DNA of 64,000 bases, from the NCBI RefSeq assembly GCF_014764365.1, contig NZ_CP061718.1, positions 1,054,001-1,118,000 on the forward strand, written 5' to 3'. Positions 58,384 through 64,000 of the stretch are shown here, in pieces; position 1 is the stretch's first letter; every line of letters begins with the position of its first letter. This DNA comes from Roseococcus microcysteis (GTDB taxonomy: Bacteria; Pseudomonadota; Alphaproteobacteria; Acetobacterales; Acetobacteraceae). Below the pieces are notes generated by a model. It saw only the letters and a list, made by a program, of their open reading frames with translations. It had not been told where the DNA came from and did not search any database. The position numbers and the translations under genes were made by a program.

Positions 58384-59062
58384 AAGGGCGGGGGGCCTCA
58401 GCCCCCAGATGCCGCGCGAAGAATTCCAGCGTGCGGCGCTGCGCCACCTCGGCATCGCCCTCCACATAGCTGCCGCGTTCCTCGCAGCCGAAGCCGTGGC
58501 CGGCGCCCTTGTAGACGAAGACCTCCACCTCCGGCCGCGCCTGTTCGATGGCATGGACGTCGGTGAGCGGGATGGAGGCGTCCACCTCCCCGAAATGCAG
58601 CTGCACCGGGCAGCGCGGGGCCTCGTCCTTGGCCGCCGCGATGCCGCCGCCATACCAGCCGACCGAAGCCTGGAAGGCGCTGCTGCGGGTCGCGCCATGC
58701 CAGGCGACGGTGCCGCCCCAGCAATAACCCACGATGCCGCGCGCGGCCCCCGCCGGCAGGGCGCCGGCCGCGGCCAGGATGTCCAGCAGCGTCTTGTGCT
58801 CGTCAATCTGGCCGCGCAGCGCACGGCCGCGCGTCACGTCGTCGCCGGTATAGCCGAGTTCCACGCCGCGCTCCGTGCGGTCGAACAGGGCGGGCACCAC
58901 CACCGCATAGCCCTCGGCCGCGAAGCTGTCGGCCACGCGGCGCATGTGGCGGTTCACGCCGAAGATCTCCTGCACGATGACCAAAGCGCGGGTCGCATCC
59001 TCGGGGCCCGCCTTGTAGGCGGCGAGGCGGTGGCCGTCGGCGGCGGTGAGCGCGATGTTCAT
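58310..59062 (-). CDS. Dienelactone hydrolase family protein
   Basis: Alpha/beta hydrolase, 250 residues as read. Nucleophile Cys in IVGYCWGGTVAWHGA (GxCxGG), Asp in HFGEVDASIP and His in YKGAGHGFGC complete the triad of dienelactone hydrolases, which open lactone rings in aromatic degradation. The last 30 residues after FFARHLG are Pro/Arg-rich and run 74 bases into the convergent M20 gene; adding one base to the C5 run at 58402-58406 would end the protein at HLGG (58398) without overlap. Lies at the end of the catabolic cluster and may serve it. Confidence 0.88.
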   Translation of the reverse strand: MNIALTAADGHRLAAYKAGPEDATRALVIVQEIFGVNRHMRRVADSFAAEGYAVVVPALFDRTERGVELGYTGDDVTRGRALRGQIDEHKTLLDILAAAGALPAGAARGIVGYCWGGTVAWHGATRSSAFQASVGWYGGGIAAAKDEAPRCPVQLHFGEVDASIPLTDVHAIEQARPEVEVFVYKGAGHGFGCEERGSYVEGDAEVAQRRTLEFFARHLGAEAPRPFRGPSASAPPPRPGRPRHRGWPGR

Positions 59063-59113
59063 GGGCAGGGCCTTTCCTGGACGGGTCGCGGGCGTTTCCT
59101 GTAGCTTCGCAGC

Positions 59114-59305
59114 ATGGCCGAGGTCGTGAACCTGCGAAAGTGGCGCGCCGCCAAGGCGAAGATGGAGGCCGAGGCCCAGGCCGCCGCCAACCGCGTCGCC
59201 TTCGGCCGCACCAAGGGGCAGAAGGCGCGCGACGCCGCGGAGGAAGCCCGCCGTCGCACCCTGCTCGACCAGGCGCGGCGCGAGGACGACCCGCCAGGCG
59301 CATAG
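59114..59305 (+). CDS. DUF4169 family small protein
   Basis: 63 residues, strongly basic and helical: MAEVVNLRKWRAAKAKMEAEAQAAANRVAFGRTKGQKARDAAEE is the usual DUF4169 sequence found in alphaproteobacteria. Function unknown. It is divergent from the dienelactone hydrolase with 51 bases between and 35 bases ahead of the VIT-like gene. Confidence 0.85.
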   Translation: MAEVVNLRKWRAAKAKMEAEAQAAANRVAFGRTKGQKARDAAEEARRRTLLDQARREDDPPGA

Positions 59306-59340
59306 CGCGCAATCGGCGCGAATTCGCTATGCTGCGCGCC

Positions 59341-60075
59341 ATGGACCAGCCCGCCCCCCACCCGTATCGCGACGGATTGCCGCCCGCCCCGCCCGGCCCG
59401 CCCGAGGGCGAGCAGCACGCCCTGCTGCGCGCCGCCCAGGTGCCGCTGCTGGCGGGCTTGGCCCAGGGCCCGCTGCTGCCGGTGGCGCTGGTGGTGGCGC
59501 TGCTGGCGGCCGGCACCCCCGCCACGGCCGCACTCGCGGGCGGGCTCGCGGCACTCGCCGCCGGCGCCATCCTGGCCGGGCTTGGCCGCTATTTCGCGGT
59601 GCTGGGCGCGGCCGAACGCTACGCCGCCGAACGCCGCCGCGAGGAGGAGGAAACCCACCTCTACCCCGAGCGCGAACGCTGGGAGGTGGCGGCCATCCTC
59701 CACCGCTACGGGCTGCGCGGCGACACCCTGGCCCGCGCGGTGGAGGGCATCGCCGCCGACCGCCGGCGCTGGGTGGACTTCATGATGCGCTTCGAGCTGG
59801 ACCTGATCGAACCCCAACCCGCCCATGCGATGCGCGAGGCGCTGCTGCTGGTGCTGGGTTTCCTGGCTGGCGGCGTGCTGGCGCTGCTGCCGCTCTGGCT
59901 CGCGCCCGAACTGGGCTGGCCGTGGCCTGTCGCCCTGGGCGCGGCGGTCATGCTGGGCGCGGGCTGGGGCCTGGCCGCGGCGAAGGGCCAGGTGCGCGCG
60001 GGGGGGGCGGCGCGCGCGCTGGCGCTGGGTGTCGCGGGCGCGCTCGCCGCGCTGCTGGCCAGCATGCTGGCCTGA
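59341..60075 (+). CDS. VIT1/CCC1-family membrane protein
   Basis: 244 residues from ATG 59341 (an in-frame ATG four codons upstream is also possible). Four to five hydrophobic segments (LLAGLAQGPLLPVALVVALLAAG; AALAGGLAALAAGAILAGLG; LLLVLGFLAGGVLALLPLW; ALGAAVMLGAGWGLAAAKG) surround a cytoplasmic helical loop, YPERERWEVAAILHRYGLRGDTLARAVEGIAADRRRWVDFMM, that matches the VIT/CCC1 motif with acidic residues for metal. Family members move iron or manganese; the ion here is unproven. Confidence 0.8.
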   Translation: MDQPAPHPYRDGLPPAPPGPPEGEQHALLRAAQVPLLAGLAQGPLLPVALVVALLAAGTPATAALAGGLAALAAGAILAGLGRYFAVLGAAERYAAERRREEEETHLYPERERWEVAAILHRYGLRGDTLARAVEGIAADRRRWVDFMMRFELDLIEPQPAHAMREALLLVLGFLAGGVLALLPLWLAPELGWPWPVALGAAVMLGAGWGLAAAKGQVRAGGAARALALGVAGALAALLASMLA

Positions 60076-60130
60076 GCGTGGTCAGGCTTCGTTAAGCTTC
60101 GGCCGCCCATCATGAGGGGTGGAGACCCTC

Positions 60131-62353
60131 ATGCGCCCTCGCCGCCGCCGCCCTGCCACGCTGCCCTGGCCTTTCCCTGATGTCATTTCGGCCCCTCTCC
60201 CGGCGCGGCCCGCGCCGCGCGGCCGGCTGGCGCCTCTCCTGACGGCGGGATTCCTGGCGGGGGCGATGCTCGGTGCGCTGATGGGCTGGCCCTGGCGGGG
60301 CGCGGTGGCGTCGGGGCTGCTGGGCAGCCTCCTCACCTGGGTCGCCCTGCGCGAGATCGCGCTGCGGGACGCCCTGGCCGTGCTGCGCGTCATGCCCTGC
60401 CATGCCTTGGTGATGCGGCCGGACCGCCGGCCGCTCTGGCAGGCGGGCAGCGGTCCGAGCTTCACCGGGGCGGACACCACGGGCCGCGAGGAGGATCGCC
60501 TCAGGACCGCGCATGGCCACCTGCCGCCCCATGCGCGGGAGGCCATGGTCAATGCCGGCCTCGACGCCCATCTGCGCGCCGACGGCACGCCGCAGCGCGT
60601 GCAGGACGCGCAGGGGCGCTGGTTCGAGCGGCGGCAATTCCGCCTGCCCAGCGGGGGAACCGTGTGCTTCTCGGCCGAGATCACGGAGGCGCGACAGCGC
60701 GAGCAATCCCTCGCCAGTTCGGAGGCGCGGCTGCTCGCCCTACTGGAACACGCCCCGGTCGGGCTGTGGAAGCTGGACGCCCACGGCCGCACGCTCTTCA
60801 CCAACGCCAGGCTGCGTCGCCTCTTCCAGGGCGAGGTGCCGTCCCGCTTCCCCCGCCCCACGCTGCCCCAGCCAACCCCGACGGAAGGTGTCGAGACCCT
60901 GATGCCCCTGCCGGACGGCACCGAACGCCCCGTGCTGCTGGGTGTCGTCCCCTGGGACCCGCCCGGCGGGGCGCCGCAGGGGCGGCTGCTCTCGGTGCTC
61001 GACCTCGGCGCGCTGCGCCATGCCCAGGCGCGCCTTGCCCATCTTTCCGAACATGACCCGCTGACGGGCCTCGCCAACCGCGCGACCTTCCAGGCCGCCC
61101 TAGCCGCCATGGCGGAGGACCCGCGGGGCGGGGTGGTGATGCTGGTGGATCTCGACGCCTTCGCCCAGCACAATGACCGCCACGGCCATGCGGTGGGCGA
61201 TGCGCTGCTGCGCGAGGCGGCGCACCGGCTGCGCGGCGCCCTCTGCCCCTCGGACCTGGTGTGCCGGACGCGGGGCGACGAATTCGCGGTGCTGGCCTTC
61301 GAGGCCGGGGCCCATGCGGCGCCGGCGCTCGCCGGGCGGGTGCGGGCCGCGCTGCGCACGCCGCTGCGGGCCGAGGGAAGGGAGGTGCCGGTCACCGCCT
61401 CCATCGGACTCGCGGTGGCGCCCCAGCATGGCGGCGACCCGGCCACGCTGCTGCGCGCCGCGGGCCTCGCCGTCATCGAGGCCAAGGAGATGGGCGGCGA
61501 CACCGTCAGCCTCTTCACCCACGCCCTGCGCGAAAGGGACGAGCAGCGCGCGCGGCTGCGCGAGGCGCTGGCGGCCGCGCTGGAGGCGGAGGAGCTGGAA
61601 CTGCACCTCCAGCCGCAGCGGAACCTGGAGGACGGCAGCCTCGCCGGGGTGGAGGCGCTGCTGCGCTGGAACAGCCCGCGCCTGGGCCGCTGGGTCGCGC
61701 CCGCCGAAATCCTGTCCGCGGCGGCCGAGCTGGGGCTGGTGGGGCGGCTGGACCGCCAGGTGCTGCGCCGCGCCGTCCAGCTGCTGGCCGGCTGGCCTGG
61801 CCCGCCGCCCTGCCTCGCCATCAACATCTCCGTCAGCACCCTGCACGACCAGGGCTTCGCCGGGGAGGTCCAGGACGTGCTGCACGCCGCCGGGGTGGCG
61901 CCCGGGCGGCTCGAAATCGAAATCCCGGAGGACCTGGCGGTGCGCGACCTGCCCGCCGTCCACCAGACACTGACGGCCCTGCGCGAGGTGGGGGTGACGC
62001 TCGCCCTCGATGATTTCGGCAGCGGGCATTCGGGCCTGCCCCATGTGGTGCGGCTGCCGGTGCAGCGCCTCAAGCTCGACCGCTCCATCGTCGCGCAACT
62101 GCCCGAGGACGCGAAGGCCCTGGCCGTGCTGCGCGCCACCATGGCGCTGGCGAGGGGGATGGGAATCGAGGTGGTGGGCGAGGGGGTGGAGACCGAGGCC
62201 CAGGCCGCTGCCCTGCGCGAGGCCGGTTGCCAGGTCATCCAGGGTTGGCTTGTGGCGCGGCCCATGCCGGTGGAAGCCTTCCTGGCCTCGCTGCCGCCGC
62301 CCCTGCTGCTGCCCGCCCCGGCCCAAACAGCCCGCGCCGGCGCCGGAATGTAA
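60131..62353 (+). CDS. Membrane GGDEF-EAL protein, degenerate GGDEF
   Basis: About 740 residues from ATG 60131 (GGAG at six bases; a GTG at 60119 is less likely). Two hydrophobic segments (LLTAGFLAGAMLGALMGWPW and GAVASGLLGSLLTWVALREIAL), a PAS-like region (EHAPVGLWKLDAHGRTLFTNARL), a GGDEF domain whose signature reads TRGDEF (about residue 382) instead of GGDEF, and an EAL domain with EALLRW (about 507), NISVSTL, LEIEIPE, DDFGSGHS, LKLDRS, EGVET and QGWLVARPMP, all key residues for cyclic-di-GMP phosphodiesterase present. Arg at the first GGDEF position suggests loss of cyclase activity or a GTP-sensing role. Confidence 0.9.
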   Translation: MRPRRRRPATLPWPFPDVISAPLPARPAPRGRLAPLLTAGFLAGAMLGALMGWPWRGAVASGLLGSLLTWVALREIALRDALAVLRVMPCHALVMRPDRRPLWQAGSGPSFTGADTTGREEDRLRTAHGHLPPHAREAMVNAGLDAHLRADGTPQRVQDAQGRWFERRQFRLPSGGTVCFSAEITEARQREQSLASSEARLLALLEHAPVGLWKLDAHGRTLFTNARLRRLFQGEVPSRFPRPTLPQPTPTEGVETLMPLPDGTERPVLLGVVPWDPPGGAPQGRLLSVLDLGALRHAQARLAHLSEHDPLTGLANRATFQAALAAMAEDPRGGVVMLVDLDAFAQHNDRHGHAVGDALLREAAHRLRGALCPSDLVCRTRGDEFAVLAFEAGAHAAPALAGRVRAALRTPLRAEGREVPVTASIGLAVAPQHGGDPATLLRAAGLAVIEAKEMGGDTVSLFTHALRERDEQRARLREALAAALEAEELELHLQPQRNLEDGSLAGVEALLRWNSPRLGRWVAPAEILSAAAELGLVGRLDRQVLRRAVQLLAGWPGPPPCLAINISVSTLHDQGFAGEVQDVLHAAGVAPGRLEIEIPEDLAVRDLPAVHQTLTALREVGVTLALDDFGSGHSGLPHVVRLPVQRLKLDRSIVAQLPEDAKALAVLRATMALARGMGIEVVGEGVETEAQAAALREAGCQVIQGWLVARPMPVEAFLASLPPPLLLPAPAQTARAGAGM

Positions 62354-62472
62354 CGGGAAATCCTTGGTTGTTCCGCGACATATGGCGATAATTTCGCCTT
62401 GCGGCGCAGGGTCGTGATGGTTAGGCAAAGGGCCATGGCCCGTCGGAAGGCCGTGGGGAAAATACACACCGC

Positions 62473-63867
62473 ATGATGAAGTTGCGCCGCGCGACAAGCT
62501 TGCTGCTGCCCGCCCTCCTGTTGCTGCCCGCCGTGCATTTCGCATGGCCGACAGCGGAACAGGTGAACGTGGAAGCCGCGGCCTTACCCGACGCGGCGCT
62601 GGCCCCCGCCCCGATGGCCCCCTTCGCGGAGGAGCCGGCCGTCGGGGAACTGGCCGAAGCACCCCTCACCCTCGATGCGCCCGAGGCCGCGCTGGTCGAG
62701 GCCGTGCCCTATGCGGCCCCCGGCACCCCGGACCCGGAGCCCGAGCCCGCCTTCACGGAGCAGAGCGTGACGGTCGCTTCCGGTGATACGCTGCTCGGCC
62801 TGCTCACCGAGGCGGGCGTGCCCAGCGGCGACGCCCATGCGGCGCTGGCCGAATTGCTGCCTCTCTTCCCGGCCAACCGCCTCCGCCCCGGGCAGGAATT
62901 GCTCCTGCGCTTCGACGTCGAGGACGAGACGCGCCTCATGGCGCTGGAGATCAACCCCGGACCCGGCCACACGGTTGCAGTGGAACGCCAGGGCGAAGGC
63001 TGGCAGGCCGATGAGGCCCGCCTGCCCGAGCACCCGCACCTCGCCCAGGTGGAGGCGGTGGTGACGGGCGGCGTCTTCCCGGCGCTGGTGAATGCGGGCC
63101 TTCCGCCCCAGCTCGCCTATTCGATCGTGCGCGCCTATTCGCACCGCGTGGACTTCCAGCGCGACCTGCGCGCGGGCGACCGCGTGGCCGTGGCCTTCGA
63201 GCGCATGCGCAGCGAGGATGGCACGCTGCTGCGGCACGGGCGCGTGCTCTACGCCGCCCTCACCCTCTCCGGCCAGACCCAGGAAATCTGGCGCCACGAA
63301 GGCCCGGATGGCGAGGTGGGCTGGTATGACGCGGCCGGCCGGCCGCTCGCCGGCGGCTTCCTGCGCACGCCGCTGAACGGGGCGCGCATGTCCTCGGGCT
63401 TCGGCCCGCGGCGGCACCCCATCCTGGGCTACAACCGCATGCATCGCGGCGTGGATTTCGCGGCCCCCACCGGCACGCCCATCTACGCGGCCGCCGATGG
63501 CGTGGTGCATTCCGTGCGGCGTGAGCGCGGCTATGGCAACGTCATCCGCGTCCGTCACCCGAACAATGTCATGACCCTCTACGCCCACCTCTCGCGCTTC
63601 GCGCCCGGCATGGCGGCCGGCACCCGCGTCCGCCAGGGGCAGACCATCGGCCGCGTGGGCTCCACCGGCATGTCCACCGGCCCCCACCTGCACTACGAGC
63701 TGCACGTGAACGGCCAGGCGGTGAACCCCGCCACCAGCCGCCTGCCCGCCCCGCCCGCCCTGGCCGGCCGCGCCCTGCTGCAATACCAGACCGCCCGCGC
63801 CGACCTGAACCGCCAACGCGCCCGCCTGGCCCGCGGCCTGACCGAAGTGGCCCTGGCGCCGCAATAG
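62473..63867 (+). CDS. M23-family peptidoglycan endopeptidase
   Basis: 464 residues with an N-terminal membrane/signal segment (ATSLLLPALLLLPAVHFAWP). A LysM/OapA-like domain follows (SVTVASGDTLLGLLTEAGVPSGDAHAALAELLPLF; LRPGQELLLRF). The C-terminal LytM domain has zinc ligands HRGVDFAAPTGTPIYAAADG (His about 325, Asp about 329) and HLHYELHVNG (about 405), with GRVGSTGMSTGPHLHYEL complete, so it is probably an active hydrolase rather than an EnvC-type activator. It may cut peptide cross-links for growth or division. Final gene of the window. Confidence 0.93.
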   Translation: MMKLRRATSLLLPALLLLPAVHFAWPTAEQVNVEAAALPDAALAPAPMAPFAEEPAVGELAEAPLTLDAPEAALVEAVPYAAPGTPDPEPEPAFTEQSVTVASGDTLLGLLTEAGVPSGDAHAALAELLPLFPANRLRPGQELLLRFDVEDETRLMALEINPGPGHTVAVERQGEGWQADEARLPEHPHLAQVEAVVTGGVFPALVNAGLPPQLAYSIVRAYSHRVDFQRDLRAGDRVAVAFERMRSEDGTLLRHGRVLYAALTLSGQTQEIWRHEGPDGEVGWYDAAGRPLAGGFLRTPLNGARMSSGFGPRRHPILGYNRMHRGVDFAAPTGTPIYAAADGVVHSVRRERGYGNVIRVRHPNNVMTLYAHLSRFAPGMAAGTRVRQGQTIGRVGSTGMSTGPHLHYELHVNGQAVNPATSRLPAPPALAGRALLQYQTARADLNRQRARLARGLTEVALAPQ

Positions 63868-63918
63868 GGCGAGGGTGCGCCCTGGCAGGGGCTGCCGCCC
63901 CCGCCAGACCACCCCCGC

Positions 63919-63937
63919 CAGGGGCCATGGGCCCCTG
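63919..63937. terminator. Hairpin downstream of the M23 gene
   Basis: Stem CAGGGGCC (63919-63926) and its complement (63930-63937) with loop ATG, about 50 bases after the peptidase stop. No T-run. Confidence 0.4.
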
Positions 63938-63961
63938 ACCCCATGTGTGATGGCCATTTGC

Positions 63962-64000
63962 AGGGAGGGGCATGACGTGTCCGTGATCACGGGCGCGCCC
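63962..64000. repeat. Dispersed repeat copy B, cut by window end
   Basis: Matches 3248-3286 at 32 of 39 positions without gaps, including the identical 13-base AGGGAGGGGCATG and GATCACG-CGCGCCC core. Copy A continues into an inverted arm; here the window ends before the second arm would be reached. Confidence 0.65.

Overview
The window reads as chromosomal DNA from a very high-G+C (by eye about 70%) alphaproteobacterium. Three things point there: the gene order yidC-yihA-argB at the left edge, the block yebC-ruvCAB-ybgC-tolQRAB-pal-cpoB-tilS-ftsH-folP, and a cyanide-insensitive type bd oxidase pair. The overall style suggests Acetobacteraceae/Rhodospirillales (Roseomonas-like); that placement is inference. 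I see no rRNA, CRISPR array, transposase, integrase or prophage genes. One tRNA is present. No gene-free stretch exceeds 300 bases.

Layout. 1-3.2 kb (+): end of yidC, yihA, argB, then a PAS-receiver-HPt protein broken by an apparent one-base frameshift. 3.4-16.8 kb (-): one continuous, tightly packed run from yebC to tspO. It covers Holliday-junction processing, the Tol-Pal envelope machine, tRNA lysidine synthase, the FtsH protease, dihydropteroate synthase and TspO. 16.8-24.3 kb: a mixed segment with a flavoprotein, MFS transporter plus ArsR regulator, acetyltransferase, EttA, deaminase, an NmrA-like/LysR divergent pair and a CAU-anticodon tRNA. 24.3-30.5 kb: soluble and membrane pyrophosphatases back to back, a DsbD-like reductase, a small exported protein and an acetyltransferase. 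30.5-34.3 kb (-): dnaG-rpoD. 34.3-40.3 kb (+): a GbsR-type regulator with the CioAB oxidase, a CobW GTPase with a WD40 protein, and an aldo/keto reductase. 40.4-50.6 kb: FkbM-type methyltransferase, DUF3775 protein, a TRAP-type binding protein with a hybrid histidine kinase, then metH with its ArsR-methyltransferase regulator. 50.6-58.4 kb: small accessory genes and a MarR-controlled catabolic cluster (homogentisate-dioxygenase family, metallo-beta-lactamase fold protein, flavin monooxygenase, DUF2783, M20 amidohydrolase). 58.3-63.9 kb: dienelactone hydrolase, small DUF4169 protein, VIT/CCC1-like membrane protein, a GGDEF-EAL protein and an M23 peptidase.

Most genes are core housekeeping. The most striking observation is technical. 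Three genes (PAS-receiver-HPt, tilS, hybrid kinase) are each broken at a run of exactly six C (or G), and each is repaired by adding one base to the run, which suggests systematic homopolymer under-calling or, less likely, slippage. Other points worth a second look: apparent CTG starts for ruvC and tilS, several clear palindromic operators, a dispersed palindromic repeat seen near both ends of the window, a binding-protein/kinase pair with no permease, and a catabolic cluster of unassigned substrate. I found no convincing new defence, mobile or RNA-guided system.
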